The position numbers were made by a program, and so were the translations under genes. This document shows positions 7,730-16,495 of a stretch of 64,000 nucleotides of DNA, piece after piece; positions within the stretch are counted from its first letter, which is position 1; every line of letters begins with the position of its first letter. The notes beneath the pieces are model-generated. The model saw only the letters and a list, made by a program, of their open reading frames with translations. It made no database searches and was not told where the DNA came from. This DNA comes from 58-81 sp012729145 (lineage in GTDB: Bacteria > Synergistota > Synergistia > Synergistales > Thermovirgaceae): positions 248,001-312,000 of the forward strand of contig JAXGIW010000001.1 in NCBI GenBank assembly GCA_040770625.1, written 5' to 3'.

Positions 7730-8743
7730 TCATTCGTGGAGATCATCGGGAACCCTCTCGTGGTGACCCGGGCCATCCTCCATGCCATTATGACCGTCGT
7801 CGAAAGGAACCTGACCCTGGAGGTCTCCCGACTCAGGCTCGGGGTGCACGGATACAAAGGTCCCTTCTCCGTGGAGCGCCCTGATGGCGGATTCGACCTC
7901 CGTGGCTATGTTGTGGGCCTCGGTGATGCCGAGGTCCCTCGCCACTATGATGTGAACCTCCACAGCCACGTCAGACCCGACCTTCCTGGTCCGGAGATGG
8001 TGTGCACCCTCGACCCCCGGGACTTCCGATATTGCCTGCATGATCTCTTCCTCGTTTTCCCTGGAGAGGGACCCTTCAAGCAGTTCGCTAAGGCTCTTTA
8101 CTGTGATGGGGAAGGCTATCCTCAAAATGATCGCCGCAACGACCAGGGCGGCAAGGGGGTCAAGGACCCTTGCTTTTGGACCCAGAAAAATGGCACCTCC
8201 TATACCGACCATGGCACCCATCGATGCGAGGGCATCCGATCGGTGATCCCATGCCTTGGCCATAAGCGCATCGCTGGAGAGGGAAAGGGCGGCCCGCCTG
8301 GTGAAGATATAGAGAGTCTCCTTGATGAGGATAGAGACAGCTGCAGCGGCGAGGGCCACCAAACCCGGGCGGGGCAGGGTTCCGCCCCTCAGGACGGTCA
8401 GGATCCTCTCTCCGCCACCGAAGAAAATGCCCACTGCGACGGCCAGAAGGGCGCTTCCTATTATCGCCGTGGCGAGGGTCTCGAACTTCCCGTGCCCGTA
8501 ACCGTGGGATCGGTCTATTGGGCGCCCTGTGATCCTGAAACTTACGACAGCGACGATATCGGTGCCAAGGTCAGAGAGGGAGTTCACTCCGTCGGCTATC
8601 ATGGCTGCGCTGTTGCCCGCAAAGCCAGCCGATAGCTTCAAGAGCGCGAGAAAAGCGTTAGCCCCCAGACCAACCCATGACACCCTCTCAGCTTGCCTTG
8701 CCCTGTCGTTTTTCATTGGAAGCTGCTTGTCCTCCCGCTGCAT
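7730..8743 (-). CDS. Cation diffusion facilitator (CDF) metal exporter
   Basis: A 337-aa inner-membrane protein with about six membrane segments. The metal-site residues of the family are visible: DGVNSLSDLGTD in TM2 and DHRSDALAS in TM5, and HGYGHGKFE, the usual cytoplasmic loop motif, between TM2 and TM3. The C-terminal cytoplasmic domain (about 215-310) ends in the metallochaperone-like SVHPEPE. CDF proteins export Zn, Fe, Mn or Co in exchange for protons; the metal cannot be assigned. The ribosome binding site is weak at 8743, and a start at MKNDRAR (nine codons in) is possible. It is convergent with arsM, 23 bp apart. Confidence 0.92.
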   Translation of the reverse strand: MQREDKQLPMKNDRARQAERVSWVGLGANAFLALLKLSAGFAGNSAAMIADGVNSLSDLGTDIVAVVSFRITGRPIDRSHGYGHGKFETLATAIIGSALLAVAVGIFFGGGERILTVLRGGTLPRPGLVALAAAAVSILIKETLYIFTRRAALSLSSDALMAKAWDHRSDALASMGAMVGIGGAIFLGPKARVLDPLAALVVAAIILRIAFPITVKSLSELLEGSLSRENEEEIMQAISEVPGVEGAHHLRTRKVGSDVAVEVHIIVARDLGITEAHNIATEVESAIRALHGEGTFVSVHPEPESGDLQGQVPFDDGHNGMEDGPGHHERVPDDLHE

Positions 8744-8956
8744 CTGGATATTATCATGATGATTTTACTCCAACGGTGTTGAACCAGTGGAGCAAACAAC
8801 TTCAGAGTGACCTGCACAAAGACAGATCCGGATCTGCAAAATTGTTTCCTGCCCTGCCGGGGGCTTTCCCTGGAAAATTCGATCCAGCCAAAACTTCTCG
8901 AAACCGGTAAAGGCGGATCGTTTCCGGGAAAACCTCCCGACAGGAACAGGATTCAT

Positions 8957-10168
8957 TTAACTTACTTCACCCTGCAAACCCAACAACGGCAGAACAGAAT
9001 CAAGATCCTTGTCCCCTCTTCCCGACAGGTTGACAAGCACCGTCTTGTCCCCGGAAAGTTCGGGGAGGATCTTCAGAGCCTGGGCCACCGCATGGGAGCT
9101 TTCAAGGGCAGGGATAATACCCTCCAGCCTGCATAGGATCCTGAATGCATCCACTGCCTCATCATCGGTTACAGAGACGTAGGAAGCTCTTCCGCTCTCC
9201 ATGAGAAATGCGTGCTCGGGACCCACGCCGGGATAGTCAAGCCCTGCCGATATTGAATAGACCGGGGCCGGCTCCCCGTCATTATCGGTAAGGACATAAG
9301 TCCTGAAACCATGTATGATGCCGGGTTTGCCTGCAACAAGGGTTGCGGCGTGTTCGTTCGTCTCAAGCCCTCTGCCCGCCGGTTCGACACCCATGATGCC
9401 CACCCCCCGGTCATCGAGGAAGCCGGAGAAGATCCCTATGGCGTTGCTGCCTCCCCCCACACAGGCCAGAACGTGGTCGGGGAGTTTACCCTCCCTTTCG
9501 AGGAACTGCTCCCTTGCTTCCTTGCCTATAACGCTCTGAAACTGACGTACGATCGTCGGGAAGGGGTGGGGACCTACGGCGGAACCCAGCAGGTAGAAGG
9601 TCTCCGGGTTCAACACGTAGGCTTCAAGGGCTGCGTCGACGGCCTCCTTGAGTGTTTTCTGGCCATGGGTGACTGAGACCACTTCCGCCCCAAGGGCCTT
9701 CATTCGGGATACATTGGGAGCCTGTCTGTGTACGTCGACCTCACCCATATAGACGGTACATTTCATCCCCATCAGAGCTGCTACTGTCGCAGTGGCTGTC
9801 CCGTGCATGCCTGCCCCGGTCTCGGCTATCAGTTCCTTTTTGCCCATCCGTCTGGCAAGGAGCGCCTGACCTATGGTGTTGTTGATCTTGTGCGCCCCTG
9901 TATGGTTCAGGTCCTCACGCTTGAGGAAAAGCCTTCCCCCGCCGTATTCCCTCGAAATATTGGCACAGTATGTCAGTGCGGATGGCCTTCCAACATACTC
10001 CTTAAGCAGTCTCGTGAATTCCTTGGCGAAAAGATCATCCTCCATTGCCGACACGAATGCAGCATCAAGTTCGTCCAACCTGGGCTGCAGCTGTTCGGGG
10101 ACGTAGCTCCCCCCGAAAGTCCCGAAATAACCCTTTCTTGCCTCGTCTTCCTTCCTCATGCTCCTCAT
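8957..10168 (-). CDS. trpB: Tryptophan synthase beta chain
   Basis: A 403-aa protein, the normal length for TrpB1. It has the PLP motif LNHTGAHKINN with the lysine at residue 94, the ETGAGMHGTATA stretch, and the phosphate-binding CVGGGSNAIG. The start is ATG at 10168 with GGAGG eight bases away. It makes L-tryptophan from indole and serine. No trpA, trpCDEF or other trp gene lies nearby; the gene is alone behind its own promoter, leader peptide and attenuator (10208-10444). It may be part of a scattered pathway or serve to recover indole. Confidence 0.97.
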   Translation of the reverse strand: MRSMRKEDEARKGYFGTFGGSYVPEQLQPRLDELDAAFVSAMEDDLFAKEFTRLLKEYVGRPSALTYCANISREYGGGRLFLKREDLNHTGAHKINNTIGQALLARRMGKKELIAETGAGMHGTATATVAALMGMKCTVYMGEVDVHRQAPNVSRMKALGAEVVSVTHGQKTLKEAVDAALEAYVLNPETFYLLGSAVGPHPFPTIVRQFQSVIGKEAREQFLEREGKLPDHVLACVGGGSNAIGIFSGFLDDRGVGIMGVEPAGRGLETNEHAATLVAGKPGIIHGFRTYVLTDNDGEPAPVYSISAGLDYPGVGPEHAFLMESGRASYVSVTDDEAVDAFRILCRLEGIIPALESSHAVAQALKILPELSGDKTVLVNLSGRGDKDLDSVLPLLGLQGEVS

Positions 10169-10207
10169 TTCCTCTTCCTCCTCGGCTCAAAGATTCGGGG
10201 TGTCCAC

Positions 10208-10242
10208 AAAAAAAGGGGCGCTCATCCTTTCGGATACGCCCC
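10208..10242 (-). terminator. Second terminator of the trp leader
   Basis: On the minus strand, stem GGGGCG/CGCCCC (outer arms 10237-10242 and 10215-10220) with an inner ATCC/GGAT stem and then seven T. It lies between the first attenuator terminator and trpB, about 40 bp ahead of the trpB start. Two terminators in a row in one leader is unusual. Confidence 0.8.
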
Positions 10243-10252
10243 TCGTCGATAC

Positions 10253-10291
10253 AAAAAACGCGGGGCCGCGGTTTTATACCGCAGCCCCGCG
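10253..10291 (-). terminator. trp attenuator terminator
   Basis: On the minus strand, a 13-bp stem (8 bp CGCGGGGC/GCCCCGCG plus 5 bp with one G-U pair) with a 7-base loop, followed by six T. It lies just after the leader peptide and a GGCGCC-TAAG-GGCGCC hairpin (10313-10328) that overlaps the leader stop codon and is the likely pause/anti-terminator element. This is the classic layout of ribosome-mediated attenuation. Confidence 0.85.
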
Positions 10292-10317
10292 TGCGATCAC
10301 GCAACGGTCTGCGGCGC

Positions 10318-10356
10318 CTAAGGGCGCCACCACCAGAAAAAGTTTGCGGACTTCAT
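10318..10356 (-). CDS. trpL: trp operon leader peptide
   Basis: A 12-codon frame, MKSANFFWWWRP, with three Trp codons in a row just before the stop. It starts with ATG at 10356 behind AGAGG, lies between a good promoter and two terminators, and precedes trpB. When charged tRNA-Trp is scarce the ribosome stalls at the Trp codons and the downstream RNA should refold to let transcription into trpB. The peptide itself has no other role. Confidence 0.9.
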   Translation of the reverse strand: MKSANFFWWWRP

Positions 10357-10415
10357 GGAACCTCTGCTAACCTCGACTCTTCTCATCTTTTTTGCGGACA
10401 CTCCCTTTGCAGGGA

Positions 10416-10444
10416 AATATAGCGGATAAAAAAGCCAAATGCAA
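10416..10444 (-). promoter_or_regulatory. Promoter of trpL-trpB
   Basis: Minus-strand TTGCAT (10444-10439) and TATATT (10421-10416), spacer exactly 17 bp. Transcription should begin about 50 bp before the leader ATG. No separate repressor dyad was seen. Confidence 0.7.
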
Positions 10445-10533
10445 TAGGAAGAAGACGATTCTTGTAGACCAGCGACAAAAAGAACCTTGACCAGAGGAGA
10501 CCCATGCAGATCTAAAAGGGGAGCCTTCCTCAG

Positions 10534-10935
10534 TCAGGAGTCGTCCCTGACGACGTCGGCAAGGGTGGTACCAGACAAATAGTCCATTAATCGTTTCATG
10601 ATATCTGGGATCACTTCACCGAAGATGCACCTGGGAAAGGGGCACATGCCGCTCCCCAGGAAGCAGGTGTCCATGGAAGGTTCACCCTCAATGGCTGTAT
10701 AGATGTCCAACAGGGTGATCTCTTCGGCGGGTCTGGAGAGTACGAACCCTCCACCCGGGCCACGTACGGAGCTTACGAACCCGGCGCGGGAGAGTCTCTG
10801 AAACACCTTCGAGAGGTGGGCCTCCGATGACCCCGTCAGAGAGGCCATCTCGTGAACGCTCAGGCGTCCCCCGCTCCGGGCCAGGAGACCCATTCCGTGG
10901 AAGGCCAGCGATGATGCCTCGGATATCTGGATCAT
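10534..10935 (-). CDS. Rrf2-family transcriptional regulator with cysteine cluster
   Basis: A protein of about 133 aa, the usual Rrf2 size. The winged helix covers about 1-75 (SVHEMASLTGSSEAHLSKVF, GFVSSVRGPGGGFVLSRP, the hallmark Rrf2 wing). Three cysteines in CFLGSGMCPFPRC correspond to the Fe-S ligands of IscR/RsrR-type members. Start: MIQISEASS from ATG 10935 matches the family N terminus; TTG 10944 has the better-spaced GAGGTG and GTG 10953 is also open. An iron-sulfur or redox signal is likely; the target is unknown, but a dyad lies upstream (10992-11010). Confidence 0.88.
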   Translation of the reverse strand: MIQISEASSLAFHGMGLLARSGGRLSVHEMASLTGSSEAHLSKVFQRLSRAGFVSSVRGPGGGFVLSRPAEEITLLDIYTAIEGEPSMDTCFLGSGMCPFPRCIFGEVIPDIMKRLMDYLSGTTLADVVRDDS

Positions 10936-10991
10936 GTTCCTCAAGTGCCTCACCTCAATATCAACTATTACCTTCAGGAGCCTATCTCATC

Positions 10992-11010
10992 CCGACAGAA
11001 TACCTGTCGG
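10992..11010. promoter_or_regulatory. Inverted repeat, candidate Rrf2 operator
   Basis: CCGACAG-N5-CTGTCGG, perfect 7-bp arms, about 57 bp upstream of the Rrf2 start and between it and glgC. The position suits autoregulation by the Rrf2 protein, which is inference. Confidence 0.45.
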
Positions 11011-11118
11011 TCACCATCGGTCCTGATGCCGCCTTTCAGTAATTTCCGGGACAACCTGGAGAAATCGGGTACCATTATACTGATTTATTCCCCCTGATTC
11101 CAGTACCTCCTTAAAGAC

Positions 11119-12399
11119 CTACCTTCCGAGGGGTGGGATGAAAGGGATCTCTATATTCTTCCTAAGCTGCATGGCAGGCATTCCTATAACAACCACTCCG
11201 GACTCCTCGTCGACGTGGTACTTCTTCCTGTCCTCTTCCAGATCGTAGCCAATAACGCTGTTGGGAGGGATCCTGTTGTGGGCGTCCACGATAACCTTCT
11301 TCAGTCTTGTATTCTCTCCGATCTCGACCCCTTGCCCCAGTATGCTGTCCTCGATAATGGCCCCCGAATTGATCAATGTGTTCCGGGAGAGCACCGAGCT
11401 ATGTACGATGGCGCCGAGCACCCTGCTCCCCTCGGCCCGGAGGGAGCCTATTATGGAACACATCTGCCCCCCCACAGGGTAGGAGTAGGTCGGGGGATCA
11501 GAAAATGAAACGGTCCTTATGGGCCACTTTGGGTTGAATAGGGTCATGTCCGAGTCGTGCTTGCAAAGGTCCATGTGGGCTTCCCAGTAAGCCTTTATGG
11601 TGCCCACGTCCTTCCAGTAGGGCCTGTCCTTGCCCGGCAGGACGTTGGTGGAGAAGTCATAGGCAAAGACATTGCACTTTTTGTGCAGCGTCGGCAATAC
11701 ATCCCTCCCGAAGTCGTGACTGCTGGCCTCGTTCTGGGCATCGTCGATGACTGCTTCCTCCAAGGTTTCCCGCTCGAATATGTAGTTGCCCATGGAAACA
11801 TAGGTAAATCCCGGTTTTCCTGGTATCTCGGGGGGGGTCTTCGGTTTCTCGACGAAATCGATGATCCTCCCAGCCTCGTCAGTGTGGATGCAGCCGAACT
11901 GCCAGGCATCGGAACGGGGGACAACATTGGCGGCAACGGTGACGTTGGCCTTTCTGGCCATGTGGTAGTCCAGCATCTGCTCCACGTCCATCTTGTAGAT
12001 ATGGTCGGCCGCGAAAATGCAGACATGGTCGGCATCATAGAGAGTAACCAGGTGAAGGTTCTGGAAAACAGCGTCACACGTCCCCTGGTACCAGTGCTCA
12101 CCTCTCCACATCTGGGCCGGGGCCAGGGTCACGAAGTGATCCCTGTCCCTCAAGGCTCCACCGAACTGCCAACCCCTTTCTATATGCTCGTTCAGGGACT
12201 GGCTCTTGAACTGGACGAGGACATAGATAGAAAAGAGACCACTGTTCACCAGGTTGGAGAGCGCAAAATCGACGATCCGGTACTTGGCAGCAAAGGGGAC
12301 AGCCGGTTTGGCCCGATACTTGGTGAGTGGCATCAACCGCTCCCCTTTGCCCCCGGCGAGAATAATGGCAAGAACCCTGCCGTGCTTCCCGTATATCAT
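11119..12399 (-). CDS. glgC: Glucose-1-phosphate adenylyltransferase
   Basis: A 426-aa protein. N-terminal nucleotidyltransferase motif AIILAGGKGERLMPLTKYRAKPAVPF (about 11-36), YRIVDFALSN, and a C-terminal left-handed beta-helix region (GAIVHSSVLSR, GAIIEDSILGQGVEIG). It makes ADP-glucose from ATP and glucose-1-phosphate, the first step of bacterial glycogen synthesis, and is usually allosterically controlled. The ribosome binding site is TGGAGGAG. It lies 27 bp after glgA in the same operon. Confidence 0.96.
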   Translation of the reverse strand: MIYGKHGRVLAIILAGGKGERLMPLTKYRAKPAVPFAAKYRIVDFALSNLVNSGLFSIYVLVQFKSQSLNEHIERGWQFGGALRDRDHFVTLAPAQMWRGEHWYQGTCDAVFQNLHLVTLYDADHVCIFAADHIYKMDVEQMLDYHMARKANVTVAANVVPRSDAWQFGCIHTDEAGRIIDFVEKPKTPPEIPGKPGFTYVSMGNYIFERETLEEAVIDDAQNEASSHDFGRDVLPTLHKKCNVFAYDFSTNVLPGKDRPYWKDVGTIKAYWEAHMDLCKHDSDMTLFNPKWPIRTVSFSDPPTYSYPVGGQMCSIIGSLRAEGSRVLGAIVHSSVLSRNTLINSGAIIEDSILGQGVEIGENTRLKKVIVDAHNRIPPNSVIGYDLEEDRKKYHVDEESGVVVIGMPAMQLRKNIEIPFIPPLGR

Positions 12400-12426
12400 G
12401 TCTAGCTCCTCCAGTCTTGAAAAAGG

Positions 12427-13896
12427 CTATTGATCTGACAGTGAACTGTACAGCGTCATGTAGGATCTCGCCGAAAGGTCCCAGGAGAAGTCTTTCTCCA
12501 TGCACCTTTTCCGAAGCTGGGACCAGCTCCGGGGCTCTGAAAAATGAGTTAGTGCCCTCTTCACAGCACACATCAAGGCTTCTGGAGTGAAATCGTCGAA
12601 AAGAAAGCCCGTCCCCCGGGGCCCCGCATCTGCATCCGAGACTGTGTCGACAAGACCTCCGACACCTCTGGCGACAGGAACGGTGCCGTATCTCATGGAT
12701 ATCATCTGGGAGAGTCCGCAGGGTTCGAAGAGTGACGGCATTATGAAGATGTCACCGCCGGCGTAAGCCAGACGAGCAAAACCTTCGTCAAAGGCCCGAC
12801 GGAAATGGAGCCCATCCTGTCTCCGGATGGCTTCCCTGGAGAACCTCTCCTCCAGTTCTCTCTCTCCGGTGCCTATCAGCACCAGCCTGGCGCCCATGGA
12901 CAGGATCTCATCAAGGGCATGAAGGAGCAGTTCCAGGCCCTTCTGCCTGACAAGTCTTCCTACCGATACGATAAGGGGGCCGCTGAAGCCCACCCATCCG
13001 CACTCAGATAACAGAACGGCGCGACAGGTTTGCTTGCCCTTCATGTCCCCTGTGCGGAAATTGGCAGGTATCGCCTTGTCTCTCCAGGGATCCCAGGACG
13101 CCGTGTCGATACCGTTGAGTATCCCTGTTATCTTGCTTTTCCTGTATTCCAGGACCCCTTCCAGCCCCTCGCCGAACTCAGGCGAAAGGATCTCCCTGGC
13201 GTAATTAGGGCTTACCGTCACCACAGCATCAGAAGCGGTTATGCCACCCTTCAGCAGATTGGCGCTTCCGTAAAACTCTACCCCGTCCAGAGTGAGTGCC
13301 TCAGGGCCAAAACCCCACTCATCCAGGGCAGAAAGGGGGAGGATGCCCTGGTGGGCTATGTTATGGATAGTCAGGACGGTCCGGGGTCCCTCACGGGCGA
13401 CGCCGTAAACCCTGTGCCATTTAAGGGCTGCGGGGACAAGGGAGGATGGCCAGTCATGAAGGTGCAGGATCTGGGGCTTCCACTCATTCGATAGGGAGTA
13501 CTCCACTGCGGCAAGAGAGAGGAAGGCAAAGGGCATTGCCGATAGAGGATCGAGTTTTTCCGGGTAGATCGAGGGGTTGGAGAACAATTCATCATCTTCC
13601 AGCAGGCAGAGGGATGTCCCCGCCAGATCGACGACACTGAAATCGCTGCAGACTTTTCGGCCACCAAAGGGTACACATATCCGGTCAGGTCCTGATATCG
13701 CCCTGGCTCCAAGATCCCTCAGTCTTTCAGCCACCCCCGGCCACGATGGTGTGAACACACGGGCATCCACTCCAAGCCTTTGGAGTGCGCCCGGAAGGGA
13801 TCCCGCCACATCGGCAAGGCCACCCACCTTGGAGACGGGTGTCATCTCAGGGGTAACGTGAAGGACTGTCAGACGGGAGCGAGCATCTGTTCCCAT
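12427..13896 (-). CDS. glgA: Glycogen synthase (ADP-glucose)
   Basis: A 489-aa GT5 glycosyltransferase. The ADP-glucose site KVGGLADVAGSLPGAL is at about 23-38, with the LTIHNIAHQG stretch and, near the C terminus, the family motif PSLFEPCGLSQMISMRYG followed by VGGLVDTV. It adds glucose from ADP-glucose to a growing alpha-1,4-glucan. Start ATG 13896 behind GGGAGGAG. First gene of glgA-glgC; glgP and malQ lie at 45-48 kb. No branching enzyme (glgB) is in the window. Confidence 0.96.
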   Translation of the reverse strand: MGTDARSRLTVLHVTPEMTPVSKVGGLADVAGSLPGALQRLGVDARVFTPSWPGVAERLRDLGARAISGPDRICVPFGGRKVCSDFSVVDLAGTSLCLLEDDELFSNPSIYPEKLDPLSAMPFAFLSLAAVEYSLSNEWKPQILHLHDWPSSLVPAALKWHRVYGVAREGPRTVLTIHNIAHQGILPLSALDEWGFGPEALTLDGVEFYGSANLLKGGITASDAVVTVSPNYAREILSPEFGEGLEGVLEYRKSKITGILNGIDTASWDPWRDKAIPANFRTGDMKGKQTCRAVLLSECGWVGFSGPLIVSVGRLVRQKGLELLLHALDEILSMGARLVLIGTGERELEERFSREAIRRQDGLHFRRAFDEGFARLAYAGGDIFIMPSLFEPCGLSQMISMRYGTVPVARGVGGLVDTVSDADAGPRGTGFLFDDFTPEALMCAVKRALTHFSEPRSWSQLRKRCMEKDFSWDLSARSYMTLYSSLSDQ

Positions 13897-14039
13897 TGGG
13901 GTCTCCTCCCGATATTCGTGTTTCTTTGAACTAATGCTATTTTACTATGATTAAAGGGGCTTCGCCACTTCCTGGCAGGGTGTATGATCGTCCAGGTTTG
14001 ACCAAGAATTCTTTCTTCCCGGTATTGGGGGCCGAAGAT

Positions 14040-15422
14040 ATGAATCCTGAAGGTTGGGTATCCCTGCTGCCAGTCACTGTTCTGCTTGTGGCCGTGATCG
14101 TTACGAGACGCGCCCTGGAATCCCTGTTGATCGCCATAGCTGTGGGGTTCATGCTAAAGGACGGTCTATCCTTCTTCCCGTCCATGCTGGACACCGTCTA
14201 TAGTGTAATGCAGGACCCTACCATCGGCTTCGTGATACTCCTCTGTTCAGTGATGGGGGCCTTTGTCGCTGTCCTCGACCACTCAGGGGGCACCAAAGGT
14301 TTCGGCGACTGGGTCTCTTCCAGGGTCTCCACCCGACGGGGGGTTCTCCTGGGGACCTGGCTCATGAGCCTCTTCATATTCATCGATGATTTCCTTATCA
14401 GTCTGACCCTCGGGATCTGCATGACCCCTTCTGCAGACCGCTACAAGGTCCCAAGAGAGATGACCGCCTACGTGGTCAATTCCTCCGCCGCTCCTGTGGC
14501 TTCGCTGGTGCCAATTTCTGCCTGGGCGGTGTTCATCGCCGCGCTGCTTGAAAAGTACCTGGCCCTTCCCGCCGGCGAAGGTCTGGCCCTGTTCGTAAGG
14601 ACGATCCCCTTCAATTTCTATGCATGGTTCGCCTTTTTCATGGTGCCCCTGGTGGTGACAGGTATTGTTCCCGTCATCGGGCCCATGAGACAGGCCGAAG
14701 AAAGGGTAAGGAGAACGGGGGAACTGGCTCCTCCAGGTTCGGAGCTTATCTCGATGAGAAAACCACATGATATGAGTGAAGAAGGGCCGAAGGCGATGGC
14801 CCGCAATCTGGTACTGCCGGTCCTCGTGCTGATAGCGGGGACCATGTGGTTCGGTGTCAACCTTTTCAAGGGAGGGGTCATTGCACTATCCTTCTGTTGC
14901 GCCTTTTACCGTATCCAGGGCATCATGCCCGTTGCCCGTTTCACGGAGACCTGCCTGAGGGGGATCGGCAACATGCTGTTCCCAATGGTTTTCACATGTC
15001 TGGCCTTCACCTTCAATTACGTTAACCAGGAACTGGGGCTGATCCCTTTCATCATCGGGAAGGCTACACCTCTTCTCTCTCCAGCCCTCTTCCCCTTGGT
15101 CATCTTCGTTATCCTTGGTTTCGTCGCATTCCTTGTGGGAATAAGCTGGAGTCTGTACCTAATCGCATTCCCGCTGGTGATCCCTCTCGCACAGGCTCTG
15201 GGAGCGGATCTGGTCCTGGCCGTGGCAGCGACCGTTGCCGCAGGGACCCTGGGCCAACACTGCTGTTTCTACTCTGACGGCACGATCCTTGTGTCAGCCT
15301 CAACGGGGTGTGACAACATCCGCCACGCCCTGACCCAGCTACCTTTCGCGATGATAGCAGCAGGCCTCGCCTGTGTCGGATTCCTGGTCGCAGGCTTCCT
15401 GTCGACACAGGGCTTTCATTAG
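14040..15422 (+). CDS. NhaC-family Na+/H+ antiporter-like transporter
   Basis: A 460-aa protein with about 11-12 membrane segments. FIFIDDFLISLTLGICMTPSADRYKVPREMTAYVVNSSAAPVASLVPISAWAVF is the conserved centre of the NhaC/YuiF group; family proteins exchange Na+ for H+ or move carboxylates. The ATG at 14040 (MNPEGWVSLLPVTVLL) matches the usual N terminus; the frame is open 31 codons further back without a ribosome binding site. The stop overlaps the stop of the convergent SRPBCC gene in four bases (TTAG). Confidence 0.85.
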   Translation: MNPEGWVSLLPVTVLLVAVIVTRRALESLLIAIAVGFMLKDGLSFFPSMLDTVYSVMQDPTIGFVILLCSVMGAFVAVLDHSGGTKGFGDWVSSRVSTRRGVLLGTWLMSLFIFIDDFLISLTLGICMTPSADRYKVPREMTAYVVNSSAAPVASLVPISAWAVFIAALLEKYLALPAGEGLALFVRTIPFNFYAWFAFFMVPLVVTGIVPVIGPMRQAEERVRRTGELAPPGSELISMRKPHDMSEEGPKAMARNLVLPVLVLIAGTMWFGVNLFKGGVIALSFCCAFYRIQGIMPVARFTETCLRGIGNMLFPMVFTCLAFTFNYVNQELGLIPFIIGKATPLLSPALFPLVIFVILGFVAFLVGISWSLYLIAFPLVIPLAQALGADLVLAVAATVAAGTLGQHCCFYSDGTILVSASTGCDNIRHALTQLPFAMIAAGLACVGFLVAGFLSTQGFH

Positions 15423-15856
15423 AGGGAACTCTCGACCCTCTCCTTCAGGGCACGGTTCATCTCCTCGAAGCCTTGCCTGGTCCTTTCAAAGAAAGAAGCG
15501 GGAAGGAATGGGACCAGGATCCCGCGGAAATGCTCGCTCTGCATCAGATGGACATGCCCCTTCCCGGCCTCATCTATCCTGAAGGAGTGTTCTCCGTCAA
15601 AAAGACCCGGGAACCACAGATGACCAAGCCATCGCAGTTCCACTCCAGGTTTTGCGACCCTGACCACGGGAGAAAAGGTCATGGGTCTCCCCTCCGGCAG
15701 TCCGATCTTCACCGAAAGCCTGGCCCCCTCTTCCAGCTCACCGGATATCATCAGAATGAACGGATTCCACTCGGGGTACTTCCCCAGATCTGAGAGTACT
15801 CTCCAAACCTTTTCGGAGCTGGCCTGTACGAAGACCCCTGCTTCAATTACTTTCAA
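15419..15856 (-). CDS. SRPBCC (START-like) ligand-binding protein
   Basis: A 145-aa protein that begins KVIEAGVFVQASSEKVWRVLSDLGKYPEWNPFI, the standard opening of the SRPBCC/polyketide cyclase-like fold, and ends with an amphipathic helix (GFEEMNRALKERVESS). The fold encloses a hydrophobic pocket. The ligand is unknown. It is a single gene, convergent with the NhaC-type gene. Confidence 0.85.
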   Translation of the reverse strand: MKVIEAGVFVQASSEKVWRVLSDLGKYPEWNPFILMISGELEEGARLSVKIGLPEGRPMTFSPVVRVAKPGVELRWLGHLWFPGLFDGEHSFRIDEAGKGHVHLMQSEHFRGILVPFLPASFFERTRQGFEEMNRALKERVESSL

Positions 15857-15986
15857 GACATCACCTCCAGGAGTGGTTCGAACATCCGGTAGCTACAAAT
15901 GGAGACCCCGGTGACTGGATCAGGTCAGGAACGAAAAACTTTCCTAAGAATGTTGCCCCCCGTTCGCTGATCGCCATCCTATTATA

Positions 15987-16384
15987 ATGGAGACCAGGAT
16001 GGTGACAGTCACCTCAGAGGAGATGGCGAAAGGGATCGAGGAATCAGGAAGGATAGCACTCTACGGGATATTCTTCGATACCGACAAGACAGACATAAAA
16101 CCAGAGTCAGTGCCGACTCTGGAGGAGATCGCCAAACTCATGAAGGCATTGCCGGAGCTGAGGGTCCTGGTGGTGGGGCACACCGACAACACCGGCGACA
16201 GGGAGTACAACATGGGCTTTCCAGCAGGAGAGCTGAATCGGTTGTGAAGTTCCTCAAGGACAAGTTCCAGATCCCTGCAACGAGGATGATCCCCGCAGGT
16301 GTGGGAATGCTGGCGCCCGTCGCTTCCAACAGGACAGAGGGGGGAAGAGCCAATAACAGGAGGGTAGAACTGTTGGAGTTCTAG
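15987..16384 (+). pseudogene. Frameshifted, N-terminally truncated OmpA-family domain
   Basis: The frame from 15987 (or ATG 15999, which has GGAG six bases away) encodes ALYGIFFDTDKTDIKPESVP and VVGHTDNTGDREYNMG, the OmpA peptidoglycan-binding domain, then leaves the family sequence at 16214-16220 and stops at 16247. Shifting the reading by -1 restores LSSRRAESVVKFLKDKF, then GRANNRRVELLEF, to a stop at 16384. One missing G explains this. Relatives carry an N-terminal domain and signal peptide before this point; both are absent. It is most likely a decayed gene; a sequencing error could explain the shift but not the missing N terminus. Confidence 0.8.
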
Positions 16385-16495
16385 CACCTTCTCCGCCCCG
16401 CAGTTTTTGAATTCGATAACCCTCACAGGGACATAGGTGATATTTTCAAGTAAGGTATAGTCATTGATCCAAATCAAGGGAACGGAGGTACTCTC

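Noticed and set aside
7736..8635. 299-codon plus-strand open frame inside the CDF gene
   Set aside because: The CDF frame on the minus strand has every family motif; the opposite frame is a GC-driven shadow.
16245..16247. Programmed -1 frameshift in the OmpA gene
   Set aside because: The site (ATGGGCTTTCC) does not fit an X-XXY-YYZ slippery heptamer and there is no downstream stem; loss of one base plus the missing N terminus points to decay.
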